Shown: one piece after another, positions 9,927 to 19,480 of the stretch
Numbering within the stretch: the first letter of the stretch is position 1
Layout of the letters: every line of letters begins with the position of its first letter
Source: Davidsoniella eucalypti
Taxonomy: Eukaryota; Ascomycota; Sordariomycetes; Microascales; Ceratocystidaceae
NCBI GenBank assembly: GCA_004009845.1
Contig: RMBW01000192.1
Location: forward strand, 1 to 34,008
Length of the DNA: 34,008 nt
Direction of reading: 5' to 3'
Translations under genes and position numbers: made by a program
The notes under the pieces: generated by a model
What the model was told of the DNA's origin: nothing
What the model saw: the letters and a program-made list of their open reading frames with translations, nothing else
Database searches by the model: none

Positions 9927-11804
9927 ATGGGGATCAGGATCTGGGACTTAGACAGGCGGTCGGTGACACCCAGAATGGAAGTATAGCCTGAAGAGGTAGG
10001 TAGTGGGCCAATAAAGTCCATTGCCAGTTCAGCCCAGGGTCTAGACGGTACTGGCAGAGGTTTCAATAGACCGCGCTTCTGCTCTCGCCAGATCTTGCTC
10101 TTGCCGCAAGAGGAGCAGTTGGACACGAATTGTCGGACGTCGTTAGTCAGGCCAGGCCAGGCATACTCGCGCGATACAAGATCACGAGTGATTGCTCTTC
10201 CTGGGTGTCCGGCCAGAGTAGAGTCGTGAGTCTGCTGGATGATCTTGGTTCTCAGGGGTTCGTAATATGGGACCCAAAGTCGATCACGCCAGCGCAGCAG
10301 TCCGTCTTGGTCAACCTTACACTCGCTCATCTGCCATTGCAGACCCCAGTCGGCGGGAAACGAGCGAGCTTCATCTCGTACGAATTTACGAGCCAGCCAC
10401 CAGCGGTTATTATTGGCAAGGGCTTGGTTCCATAGGTCAGTCATCTCGGGGTCAGCGAAAGGGGATGGTACTACTTCTCTAGTTGCGTTATCGTCAGTCG
10501 GCGCATCCTTGTCTGGCTCCTGAGCCCAAACTGCGCCGATTACTACCAGGTCATTGCTCGACTCACTCTTCTCGAGGAGTTGGTGCACACGACTAGCCAG
10601 CCTATCGTCTTTTTCGTCGGCTGGCATGTCCTGGTCCCTTCTTGAAAGGGCGTCTGGTACGGTTTGCCTGGGCGGTGGCGCAGGCAGAAGCTAAAGTCAG
10701 AGAGCTCATATCCCCAGCGACGCTGTCTCTCGGCAAGCGTTCTCTTGGTGCGAAAGTACTCCAGATTGCGGTGGTCAGTCCACACCACAAAGTCAACCCC
10801 TAGGAGGAAATGGCGCCATTCTCGAATAGACCAGTAAATAGCTAACATCTCCTTGTCGTGGATCGGGTAGTTGGCTTCCGGGGGAGTAAGCTTGCGCGAG
10901 AGGAAGGCGATGGGGTGCATAAGGCCATCATCGCCTCGCTGGGATAATTCTGCTCCTAAGGCGTAACCAGACGAGTCGGCGGTCAGTACAGTTTCTTTCA
11001 GGGGGTCAAAAGGAGTCAGAACAGGGGGAGTAAGGAAGGCTTTCTTAACTTCGGCAAAAGAGTGAGCGCAGGCATCAGACCATACGAAAGGTGTGTCCTT
11101 CTTAGTTAACCCTACCAGAGGCGCCATTAATTCTGACAGTCGAGGCACAAAATCTCTGTAGAAATTCACGAAGCCAATAAACCCGCGTAAACCTTTCAAT
11201 GTCGTAGGTGGTTTCCATTCACGAATCGCTAGGGTTTTCTCGGGGTCTGCCTTGATACCAATACCTGGGCCGACTATGAATCCGAGGAACTTAATCTCCT
11301 TAGCCAGAAAGTGACACTTGCGTAAGTCGAGTTGGAGGCCGGCTTGGTCGAGTGCATGGACGATCTCGAGCACTAGTTGTCTATGTTCCTCCTCAGTACC
11401 GCTGGAGTAGATATCCACGTCATCGATATAAGCGCTGCAGCTAATACCCAGCCATTTCCGAAGGACCGAGTTGATGTAGCGTTGGAAAGCAGCAGGGGCA
11501 TTGGTCAGACCGAAAGGGATGACGTTCCATTCGAAGGCCCCTAGGGGAGTCCGAAAAGCGGTTAACTCCTCATAGCCAGGGGCTATACGAATACGATGAA
11601 AAGCAGCAATGACATCTACCTTGGACACCCACTTGGCTTCCGAAATTTGCCGCAGGGTGTCGTGGATAAGGGGGGGTATGAGGGGTATGAGTCCTTTTGG
11701 AAATAGCGTTGACTGCGCGGTAGTCTACGCAGAAACGAATTCCACCTCCAGGTTTCTTTACAAATAGCACTGGAGAGCCCACTTCAGACTTTGTGTCCTT
11801 TATC

Positions 11805-11844
<40 letters not shown>

Positions 11845-12434
11845 CATTAATCTTATGGAGCTAAAGAGCTATGAAGATGTAAAATAAAAGCAAATAAACA
11901 ATAAAAACATAACAGAAAACAAGTAGAAACATAACACAAAACATAAAAAACATAAGGAAAAACACAAAGAAAATTAACAACACCACAAATCATCACGAAG
12001 TGCGACTGGTTCACCCTCACCGGCGACACCATCGTTGGTCACTTCCTCCACTCTTCCCCAGTTTCTACCCCCTATTCCTGTTTTTTTCAGAAATACTAGC
12101 AAGGCTTGCTGGTGCTTCGCCTTACTAAATAGATCTTCCATCTTTATCTCGCCATCACCAACGTCTTTCAACTCTTGTCTTTGCTCAAGCCACATATCAC
12201 AGTCCAACACCAAGTGCTGAATAGTTTCAATGTCCAGCTGACAATGACGACACATGCTACTCGATACCTTGCCTATGGTCTTTAGGTACGGCAGGTAAGC
12301 GCCCTTCCCCGTTAGAAGTTGATAGTAGGCTGTTGTCAGCCTCTTCTCGCCCTCAATCGGTTTCAGATCACTCACTCCTGTCTTACCAAGAGACCGATAG
12401 TGATTCCCAAGTTTGTCGATATCGCGGTTGATTA

Positions 12435-12446
12435 GTGTGTCCCAGA
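12435..12446. repeat. Left target-site duplication of LINE E
   Basis: GTGTGTCCCAGA, identical to 13051-13062. The LINE sequence starts at the very next base. A preceding A makes 13 bp possible. Confidence 0.9.
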
Positions 12447-13050
12447 ACAAACTTGGGAATCACTATCGGTCTCTTGGTAAGACAGGAGTGAGTGATCTAA
12501 AACCGATTGAGGGCGAGAAGAGGCTGACAACAGCCTACTATCAACTTCTAACGGGGAAGGGCGCTTACCTGCCGTACCTAAAGACCATAGGCAAGGTATC
12601 GAGTAGCATGTGTCGTCATTGTCAGCTGGACATTGAAACTATTCAGCACTTGGTGTTGGACTGTGATATGTGGCTTGAGCAAAGACAAGAGTTGAAAGAC
12701 GTCTGCGATGGTGAGATAAAGATGGAAGATCTATTTAGTAAGGCGAAGCACCAGCAAGCCTTGTTAGTATTTCTGAAAAAAACAGGAATAGGGGGAAGAA
12801 ACTGGGGAAGAGTGGAGGAAGTGACCAACGATGGTGTTGCCGGTGAGGGTGAACCAGTCGCACTTCGTGATGATTCGTGGTGTTGATGATTTCTTTGTGT
12901 TTTTCCTTATGTTTTTTATGTTTTGTGTTATGTTTCTACTTGTTTTCTGTCATGTTTTTATTGTTTTTATTGTTTTATTTGCTGTTTCTTTTACATCTTC
13001 ATAGCTCTTTAGCTCCATAAGATTAATGAATTAAAAAAAAAAAAAAAAAA
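12447..13050 (+). mobile_element. LINE copy E (5' truncated) inserted in LINE D
   Basis: It carries the last ~145 codons of ORF2 (zinc-knuckle region, CRHCQLDIETIQHLVLDC), the 3' UTR and 18 A (13033-13050). The perfect 12-bp direct repeat GTGTGTCCCAGA at 12435-12446 and 13051-13062 flanks it precisely. In D the sequence across the gap is continuous once one repeat copy is discounted. E is inverted relative to D, making a large inverted repeat of the same 3' end. Confidence 0.93.
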
Positions 13051-13062
13051 GTGTGTCCCAGA
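13051..13062. repeat. Right target-site duplication of LINE E
   Basis: GTGTGTCCCAGA directly after the poly(A) tail of E, matching 12435-12446. Confidence 0.9.
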
Positions 13063-14202
13063 GGTTGAAGATGTTCTCTTTGATCTTTTTCTTGATATAC
13101 CCAGTGGTTGCGATAGAGGTGCATACTCTTTTTTCAAGAGCCTCCTTTGCAAGCTTATCCACTATCTCATTTCCTTCTATTCCTACATGTCCAGGGCACC
13201 AGTGTATTTCTATACTGGTGTCGAGGTCCTGCAGGTTTAGCTTCTCTATGAGGTTCGTGAATATACCAGGCTTCCGTACTCTTTGGATGGCAGCTTGGCT
13301 ATCGACAAAGATCAGGATTCGTTTCCGTAGTGGCAGTTTTCGAACGTAGCAAAGGGCTCTGTAGATCGCATAGCTTTCGCAGTCTGCAACCTCAGTGTAA
13401 GGCCCCAAGGCATTTGCCTCTTGAAACCGCACCGTGTTATTGTCCATATCGACAAAGGCATATTTGGTAGCCAGTAGTTCCGTCAGCGTCTTCTGCATCA
13501 CCAACAATTCTGCGCGAGACAACGGGTACAGCGATTGTATAGGTAACGTCTTTCCCTCCAGCAGCTCGATCTTCAAGTCCACTCCAGGCCGGTGCGGCGG
13601 GAGGTCCTTGGACGCTTTTGCCTCGAAGGCAGAGGCTACGGGTCTTAACCATTCGGGCAGTGGAGGTCTCTCCTGTTCCTTTAGGGCTAACGCTCTATTG
13701 ACGTCTTCTAGTGTAATCCGGTAGATGGCGAGGTCATCGTCGTTATCGCAGAGCTTGTGGAATTCGTCCGGTGTCAGTTCTTCGGCCGTAGGGACTTCAA
13801 TTTGTCCAGAGCGAGGGTGCAAGTGCACGTCGTGGTTAATGAGCCAGCGTTGACCGAGTATCAGGTCTTCGGTCTGGCCGGGGACGACGTAGGCCCATAT
13901 GTCCTCGTGGTGGTCGGGCAAGTGTAGTGTAAACTGAGCGATTCGTGTGATGACGGGGGGACTGGTTTGCGATGCAGCTAGGGATACCTTACGAGGTTCG
14001 ATGGGTAAAGTCTTCGTAGCGTAGGCGAGTAGGCGCGGGGGCACGACGGCGAGGCAGAGACAGCCACTGTCGACGAGAGCCTTCGTAGAAAAAGTATTCA
14101 TAGATAAATCTAGATACGTTCCCTTAGCTCCCATCTCTAATCTAACTATCTGTTCGCCTTCCATCGTATCCTCCTTACCAGGGCGCGACTTGTCCTGGTC
14201 AC

Positions 14203-16134
14203 CTAAAAATCCATCAGATCATCCTCATCAGTGGCCGGGCGGTGCGTGTTGGTAGAGGCCACCACGGCGGTGCTTTCAGACGAGGGTAACAAGCGATCCA
14301 TAATCAGATGATCCGTCTTCGCGAGTTCTTCGCGTACTGCTGGTCGGACCTCATCGCGTATGGCCGACTTAACGGCGCCGTTGATAGCGTTGATTAGCAC
14401 CTTGTTGGTCTTAGGTCCTTGTAGAGTTTGACGCGAAGGACATTGGTCGGCGATATGTCCGGGCTGCGAGCAGGTGAAACAAATTCTTTCTCGTAGCATG
14501 CGACTGCGTTCAGTAGGGTTGAGACGTGGCTTGTCATTACGGGGTTGCTGCGTTTGACGAGGAGCATTGCTTCGTGAGGGGGGCTCGGCACGTGTTCTCC
14601 AGTTGTCGTTGTCCCGGTAGTGGTTGGGACGTGTCGTCTTCTTCGTGTACGGACCGTAGTAATCATGATGGCGACTGAAATGGTCGAGCAGGCTCTCAGT
14701 GACTTCCCTGTAAGTAGGCAGGCTCCAGAGGATGGTGGTTTTAACCACTAGCTCTTCTCGTGTGGCGCGACGTAGAAGGTCGATGAGCATGTCGTCGTCT
14801 TGCATACCTGCGGCCAGAGCTAACCCTTCGAAACGGTTGAAGAAGTCGAGGAATGATTCGTGGGACTCCTGGCGGGCACCAAAGAAAGCAGTGCGGGCTT
14901 GCGACTTACGGGCACGGCTGCGGAACATGAGGTCGAGTTTGTCTAGCAGCTTGTCGTATGAGCCTGGCTGTTCGCTAATGGAGACGAAGAACTCGTTGAG
15001 TTTGGCACGCGTGTCGGAGCCTAGTCGGCTAAACAGGTAGGCAGTGCGTGCTAGCTCGTCGCCTATAGCTCGGCCATCGATTCGCATCTTGAAGATTGCT
15101 AAGGTGCGCCAGTTTTCGTATTCCGCGTGGGTGCCTCCAAATTCGATTAAGTGAGGCTGAGATGGGCGGACGCGGCTACGGGATCTCGAACGTCTTCTAG
15201 TAGTGACGGCAGTAGTTGGGACGGGAGGCATGGCGGGAGCGGTAGGTTCAGTGTGGTTGCCTATGACTAATTGGGACAGAAGCGAAACAGTGTCCTTTAG
15301 TTCCCTAAGTTCGTTGAGCAGCGCATTGTCGGCAGGCTGGGGAGCGCGTGAATGGGCAGGGCCAGGAGAACGCGTCGGCTGACGGCCACGGGATGGAGGA
15401 CGCGACGCGTGGCGGACAGACATTCCCATGCTTTCGGCCAGACGGGCCAAGTCAGAGTCAGGGGAAGGGTGTTGGCTGACAGAAGGGCGACGACGAGAAT
15501 GGGTATCTACACCAGGGGCAAAGTGGGATAGGCTTCGAACAGAGGCAGCGCGACTGATGGCACGGGTGTGAGTGGTCTCGTACGAGATTAGTTCCTCAGC
15601 TTCATATGCAGCGGCCCTTGTAGCGACTAGGGGAGCGCGGGAGGAGTGCACGGGGTTACCATCCTTATCACGCGGGGGAGAGCGTGGGATGCCGATGAAA
15701 CAGGAGGAAAGGAGACGTGAGGATACGTGAACACGAGCATGCGCCTCGTGGATTACGCGGTTACCACAGGTGACGTGGCTAACAAAGTCATCGGTGAAGG
15801 TGAGGTGACCCAAGTTATCGTGAAAGTGTTCCTTATGGGCGAGGACGTCGCGTGTGGAAGGGCAAAAGCCAAGGAGGGAGGCCAGACGGGCGCGCTCCTT
15901 GCGCTTGAATAGTACGAGGTAACACCAGCCGGGCTTGCGCCAGGCGCGCTTCGTAGGTAGGTCGAAAGCGGACAAGATATAGCCTTCAGTTGGTTCCTGG
16001 TTGGGTTTCAGGAAGGGGACACGCGTCAGGGCAAAGTTAAGCCAGGTCATAGTAACTCGGTAGCTCCAGGTGTCGTAGATGCAGTGAGTCAGAGTGGCGA
16101 GGAGGCCCCAGAACAGGAATAGCAAGTCGGACAT
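14203..16134 (-). CDS. gag: Element C Gag
   Basis: This is an uninterrupted 643-residue frame and the only full-length chromovirus Gag here. The start MSDLLFLF matches the MSDFTFLV start of G. Residues about 4-17 are strongly hydrophobic (LLFLFWGLLATL), resembling a membrane segment. Then come a conserved KRKERARL...LGFCP block, a Ser/Arg/Pro-rich middle (RRRSRSRSRVR), a capsid core (EFGGTHAEYENW to about 500) and one CCHC zinc knuckle, CFTCSQPGHIADQC, near 553-566. It ends DDLMDF with TAG at 14205-14203. Pol begins 38 nt after the stop in the -1 frame. Particle assembly and RNA packaging are the expected roles from family knowledge; the hydrophobic N-terminus is unexplained. Confidence 0.9.
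   Translation of the reverse strand: MSDLLFLFWGLLATLTHCIYDTWSYRVTMTWLNFALTRVPFLKPNQEPTEGYILSAFDLPTKRAWRKPGWCYLVLFKRKERARLASLLGFCPSTRDVLAHKEHFHDNLGHLTFTDDFVSHVTCGNRVIHEAHARVHVSSRLLSSCFIGIPRSPPRDKDGNPVHSSRAPLVATRAAAYEAEELISYETTHTRAISRAASVRSLSHFAPGVDTHSRRRPSVSQHPSPDSDLARLAESMGMSVRHASRPPSRGRQPTRSPGPAHSRAPQPADNALLNELRELKDTVSLLSQLVIGNHTEPTAPAMPPVPTTAVTTRRRSRSRSRVRPSQPHLIEFGGTHAEYENWRTLAIFKMRIDGRAIGDELARTAYLFSRLGSDTRAKLNEFFVSISEQPGSYDKLLDKLDLMFRSRARKSQARTAFFGARQESHESFLDFFNRFEGLALAAGMQDDDMLIDLLRRATREELVVKTTILWSLPTYREVTESLLDHFSRHHDYYGPYTKKTTRPNHYRDNDNWRTRAEPPSRSNAPRQTQQPRNDKPRLNPTERSRMLRERICFTCSQPGHIADQCPSRQTLQGPKTNKVLINAINGAVKSAIRDEVRPAVREELAKTDHLIMDRLLPSSESTAVVASTNTHRPATDEDDLMDF
14206..14212 (-). 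promoter_or_regulatory. Candidate -1 ribosomal frameshift site of element C
   Basis: On the minus strand G_GAT_TTT immediately precedes gag's TAG. The -1 frame from here is open and runs directly into pol (ATG 14164 is in that frame). The heptamer is shared with element B although the codons before it differ. Confidence 0.6.
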
Positions 16135-16410
16135 AGTGACTTGGACGGTACGCGAGAAGTGGACGAGCGGACAGATGGGGCAGGTGCAACTAGGGCAAGC
16201 AGACTGCTTGGACAGAACAGATTAAGGCAAGCAGACGGCTTGGACGAAAGGGAGAAAGCAAGCGGGCGGCTTGGACAGGAAAAGTGGCAAGCAGGCGGCT
16301 TGGACAGGAAGAGAGGCAAGCGGACGGCTTGGACAACAGAGAGGGCAAGCGGACGGCTTGGACGGAAAAGAGGGCAAGCAGACGGCTTGGACAACAAAAA
16401 CTTAAGAGTG
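16135..16410 (-). other. Element C leader containing a 7-unit hairpin array
   Basis: This is untranslated sequence between primer-binding site and gag. Seven copies of a small inverted repeat CAAGC-N5-GCTTG (the 16196 copy extends to CAAGCA-GTC-TGCTTG on the minus strand) start at 16196, 16228, 16259, 16288, 16317, 16346 and 16375. Spacing is thus 29-32 nt. On the minus strand each is preceded by GTC and followed by CC, with CT-rich linkers between. The function is unknown; packaging or translation control are possibilities only. Confidence 0.8.
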
Positions 16411-16421
16411 ATCGGTCTCAA
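16411..16421 (-). other. Element C primer-binding site, self-priming type
   Basis: On the minus strand TTGAGACCGAT lies 2 nt after the 5' LTR. It is the exact reverse complement of ATCGGTCTCAA inside the same LTR (16477-16487). In Tf1, an established self-primed element, the PBS is likewise 11 nt and pairs with the 5' end of its own transcript. Confidence 0.72.
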
Positions 16422-16423
16422 AA

Positions 16424-16602
16424 TGAGACGATATACGAGGATTTGCGAGGAAAAATGGTCGTAAAGATGAATTGAATTGAGACCGATGAGGGAGAAAGAG
16501 AAACTAAGACTAAACTACGAGGGAATCGGTCCCTATTTATGTCAAAGTCGAGTAGGGCCAAGGCATGACTTGGCCAATACTGATGGGCCTTAGACCCTTA
16601 CA
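16424..16602 (-). repeat. Element C 5' LTR (179 bp, subfamily 1)
   Basis: On the minus strand it starts TGTAAGGGTC and ends ATATCGTCTCA. It has a TATA-like ATAAATA (complement of about 16534-16540), a CT-rich stretch and then ATCGGTCTCAA, the predicted transcription start at 16487. It matches the A LTR with about 5 differences, mostly just after the start motif. Confidence 0.92.
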
Positions 16603-16604
16603 CG

Positions 16605-19316
16605 TATATACAACCACTCGAGGAAAATGGTGTCAAGGCGGAGTCTTTCGACGACAAAGCTAAGATGCTACTGAATCTTGTGGGCGGCGAAAAAGGTGAG
16701 TCCCTTGAGGACGAAGACACTCTACCAATCCCACATCACGAGAACTCGAAATGGCCTTGGCCTAACATCTCTACCATTGAGATTGAAAGAGCTATCATGA
16801 CCTCAAACCCTAAGAAGTCTGCTGGACCAGATGGGATTAATTTCCAAATGATCCAAAATGCTTATAGGGCTATCCCCGAGGTCTTCCACTATGTCTACAC
16901 GGAGCTATTCACTAAAGGACAGTGTCCTACGGTGTGGCGCCAAGGCATTGGAGTGATATTGAAAAAACCCAACAAGCCAGACTATTCCCGTATCAAGGCA
17001 TATCGGATTATCACGCTGCTGAACTGCTTAGGTAAAGTATTGGAACGAATTTTTGCACAGAGACTTGGTTTCTTGGCTGCAACAAAGGACGACCTGCTTC
17101 ACCCAACGCAGTTTGGCGGACGGAAACAACGATCGACGATCGATGCAGCAATGGTTCTCATGGACCAAGTCAAGTCATGGAAAGAACAGGGCCTGAAATC
17201 GAGTATTGCACTACTTGATATCAAAGGCGCGTTCGACCATGTTAATAGGGATACCCTACTATGGCACTGCAGAGAGCTAGGTCTTCCGAATAACTGCACC
17301 CAATGGATCGCAGCCTTCCTTCAAAAGAGGAAGGTCCAGATATGTTTTGATGGCAAACGAACAAACTTCTACACTATTGACCAAGGCATACCGCAAGGCA
17401 GCCCAATCTCCCCCATTCTGTTCTTGATTTACTCGAGACTTATACACATCAACATCCCCCAATCCATCCAAGTTCATGGCATTCAGCTCTCATACATTGA
17501 TGATATTCTGATTACGGTAGCTTCCAAAAGCTTTGCAAGAAATTGCAGAGCTCTAGAGGCCATCGTTGAAGATCTCACCAGGCAAGCCGACGATAGTTCC
17601 GTCGAGTTTGAGAGTTCCAAGACTGAGCTTCTGCATTTAACAAGGAGTAAAGCAGTAAGCAATGAACACATAGACGTCCTAGGGACGACAATACATCCAA
17701 CAGAGAAGATCAAGTGGCTAGGAATATGGCTAGACTGTCAGCTGAATTTCAGCGAGCATGTCCAAGACAGAACCCTTAAAGCAACCAGAACCCTAATGGG
17801 AATTCAACGGATTTCGCGGAAGTATAGCGGTCTAAGTGCGAAAGCATCTAGACAGCTGTACCAAGCTGTGATTCGTCCTATCATGGAATATGGTTCGATC
17901 CTCTGGTGGACCAAAATGAAGCCCATTTCCCTCAAGAAACACCTTGAAAAAGTACAAAGTTTGGCGATTTCCATGATGCTTGGCACCTACAAGCAGGCTC
18001 CGAAAAGGGCTTGTGAAATAGAGGCTGGCATTAAACCAGTTGAGATCAACTTGGAATGGAATAACCTCAAGTACGGAACAAGACTTCTACAATTCCCTAA
18101 ACACCACCCCATACGTCATTGCGCCCAACCCACCAAGGACCATCTGAACTCGGAGTCTGACTTTGAGTCTCTTGGTATCTTGGGTCCCTACAAATTGAAG
18201 CGAGAGTCACAAGTGCAAGCAATTGCCGTGGACATCAAGTACCTGATACCTTTCAAGGCACTTCAGCGAGCTAAAATTATATGGGAGGCACCATGGGCCA
18301 AGCGTACCCCAATCACAACACATATCCCTAAAGTCAAAAAAGAAGAAGCAAAGGAAATCCACCTGGCAACCCTAGCAACCCTATGGTTGGGCGAAGCCTA
18401 TTGTTTGTACACTGACGGGTCTATGGAGGGTGATAAATCCTCCTATGCCTTTGTCGATATGGACAATAAAAAGGTGAGGTTTCAAGAGGCAAATGCCTTG
18501 GGTCCTTACACTGAGGTTGCAGACTGCGAAAGCTATGCGATCTACAGAGCCCTTTGCTACGTTCGAAAACTGCCACTACGGAAACGAATCCTGATCTTTG
18601 TCGATAGCCAAGCTGCCATCCAAAGAGTACGGAAGCCTGGTATATTCACGAACCTCATAGAGAAGCTAAACCTGCAGGACCTCGACACCAGTATAGAAAT
18701 ACACTGGTGCCCTGGACATGTAGGAATAGAAGGAAATGAGATAGTGGATAAGCTTGCAAAGGAGGCTCTTGAAAAAAGAGTATGCACCTCTATCGCAACC
18801 ACTGGGTATATCAAAAAAAAGATTAAAGAGAACATCTTCAACCTCTGGGACACACTAATCAACCGCGATATCGACAAACTTGGGAATCACTATCGGTCTC
18901 TTGGTAAGACAGGAGTGAGTGATCTGAAACCGATTGAGGGTGAGAAGAGGCTGACAACAGCCTACTATCAACTTCTAACGGGGAAGGGAGCTTACCTGCC
19001 GTACCTAAAGACGATAGGCAAGGTATCGAGTAGCATGTGTCGTCATTGTCAGCTGGACATTGAAACTATTCAGCACTTGGTGTTGGACTGTGATATGTGG
19101 CTTGAGCAAAGACAAGAGTTGAAAGACGGCTGCGATGGTGAGATAAAGATGGAAGATCTATTTAGTAAGGCGAAGCACCAGCAAGCCTTGCTAGTATTTC
19201 TGAAAAAAACAGGAATAGGGGGGAGAAACTGGGGAAGAGTGGAGGAAGTGACCAACGATGGTGTTGCCGGTGAGGGTGAACTAGTCGCACTTCGTGATGA
19301 TTCGTGGTGTTGTTGA
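16605..19316 (+). CDS. LINE F ORF2 (RT-RNase H-zinc knuckle), 5' part missing
   Basis: The frame is open from the C junction (codons TAT ATA CAA) to the stop at 19314-19316, so the remaining 903 codons are undamaged. It contains RT motifs RIITLLNCLGKVLERI, AFDHVNRDTLL, GIPQGSPISP and YIDDIL. RNase H follows (LYTDGSMEG, FVDSQAAI, HWCPGHVGIEGNE), then the C-terminal C-X2-C-X8-H-X4-C finger (CRHC...HLVLDC). Endonuclease is absent, cut off by the insertion of C, so it cannot work as it stands. ATG 16665 is merely the first Met and is not a real start. Confidence 0.9.
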   Translation, partial: YIQPLEENGVKAESFDDKAKMLLNLVGGEKGESLEDEDTLPIPHHENSKWPWPNISTIEIERAIMTSNPKKSAGPDGINFQMIQNAYRAIPEVFHYVYTELFTKGQCPTVWRQGIGVILKKPNKPDYSRIKAYRIITLLNCLGKVLERIFAQRLGFLAATKDDLLHPTQFGGRKQRSTIDAAMVLMDQVKSWKEQGLKSSIALLDIKGAFDHVNRDTLLWHCRELGLPNNCTQWIAAFLQKRKVQICFDGKRTNFYTIDQGIPQGSPISPILFLIYSRLIHINIPQSIQVHGIQLSYIDDILITVASKSFARNCRALEAIVEDLTRQADDSSVEFESSKTELLHLTRSKAVSNEHIDVLGTTIHPTEKIKWLGIWLDCQLNFSEHVQDRTLKATRTLMGIQRISRKYSGLSAKASRQLYQAVIRPIMEYGSILWWTKMKPISLKKHLEKVQSLAISMMLGTYKQAPKRACEIEAGIKPVEINLEWNNLKYGTRLLQFPKHHPIRHCAQPTKDHLNSESDFESLGILGPYKLKRESQVQAIAVDIKYLIPFKALQRAKIIWEAPWAKRTPITTHIPKVKKEEAKEIHLATLATLWLGEAYCLYTDGSMEGDKSSYAFVDMDNKKVRFQEANALGPYTEVADCESYAIYRALCYVRKLPLRKRILIFVDSQAAIQRVRKPGIFTNLIEKLNLQDLDTSIEIHWCPGHVGIEGNEIVDKLAKEALEKRVCTSIATTGYIKKKIKENIFNLWDTLINRDIDKLGNHYRSLGKTGVSDLKPIEGEKRLTTAYYQLLTGKGAYLPYLKTIGKVSSSMCRHCQLDIETIQHLVLDCDMWLEQRQELKDGCDGEIKMEDLFSKAKHQQALLVFLKKTGIGGRNWGRVEEVTNDGVAGEGELVALRDDSWCC

Positions 19317-19480
19317 TTTCTTTGTGTTTTTCCTTATGTTTTTTTATGTTTTGTGTTATGTTTCTACTTGTTTTCTGTTATGTTTTTATTGTTTTTTATT
19401 GTTTTATTTGCTTTTATTTTACATCTTCATAGCTCTTTAGCTCCATAAGATTAATGAATTAAAAAAAAAAAAAAAAAAAA
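19317..19480 (+). other. LINE F 3' UTR and poly(A)
   Basis: A T-rich 3' UTR with repeated TTATGTTTTT-like words ends in TAAGATTAATGAATT followed by 20 A. The same 3' end is found in D, E and J, and is presumably the signal recognised by the family's RT. Confidence 0.8.

Larger units (their letters stand above)
11808..13462 (-). mobile_element. LINE copy D (5' truncated), interrupted by LINE E
   Basis: On the minus strand it starts within the RNase H domain (YAFVDMDN...), runs to 13063, resumes at 12446 and ends with the family's 3' tail. The poly(A) is seen on the plus strand as 33 T at 11808-11840. It belongs to the same family as J and F. The insertion splits C pol. A clear target duplication is not visible: at most AAAT, with one extra T on the 3' side. 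Confidence 0.9.
9361..14164 (-). pseudogene. pol: Element C pol, interrupted and frameshifted
   Basis: ATG at 14164 (MEGEQIVRLEMG) begins protease (VDSG), and the sequence is nearly that of element A. It is broken in five ways. LINE D splits RT between ELLATK and WIKDTKSE (13462/11808). A net +4 change at about 11680-11700 shifts frame in a C-rich run. Seven bases are missing near 10664, just after the RNase H RHRPG motif, possibly by slippage on a GCA repeat. A 17-nt A-run plus duplicated target adds 23 nt at 9898-9926 in the integrase core. Element B removes everything after SESFKVG. RT with YIDD, RNase H, the integrase HHCC finger and the DDE motifs are still readable in pieces (13455-14164, 11570-11782, 10543-11628, 9863-10627, 9361-9900). 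It is non-functional. Confidence 0.92.
9361..16602 (-). mobile_element. Element C: chromovirus (subfamily 1), 5' LTR to integrase, carrying three insertions
   Basis: Read on the minus strand the order is LTR, primer-binding site, hairpin-rich leader, gag, pol. Pol is cut at 9361 by the insertion of element B; the rest and the 3' LTR must lie left of the window. Internally C holds the LINE pair D/E at 11808-13462 and a poly(A)-only insertion at 9904-9920. On its right side it abuts LINE F at 16603, in the middle of F's ORF2, so C inserted into F. Confidence 0.93.
16603..19480 (+). mobile_element. LINE copy F, 3' portion, interrupted by element C
   Basis: The sequence resumes in mid-ORF2 directly after the C LTR and matches LINE J from about 25355 on. 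It runs through the 3' UTR to 20 A at 19461-19480. Its 5' part should lie to the left of the window, on the far side of C. Confidence 0.92.

Noticed and set aside
14164..14180. AAGGAGG a few bases before the pol ATG as a Shine-Dalgarno site
   Set aside because: The elements are fungal; B keeps an AGGAGG but lacks the ATG, so the resemblance is coincidental.
16196..16389. CRISPR-like array (regular short repeats with spacers)
   Set aside because: Repeats are 15-nt hairpins with CT-rich, similar linkers inside a eukaryotic retrotransposon leader; no unique spacers and no cas genes.
16141..16464. ORFs over the hairpin leader (e.g. 16141-16464 plus, 16089-16421 minus)
   Set aside because: They are translations of the short repeat in the leader; no conservation as protein between C and G.
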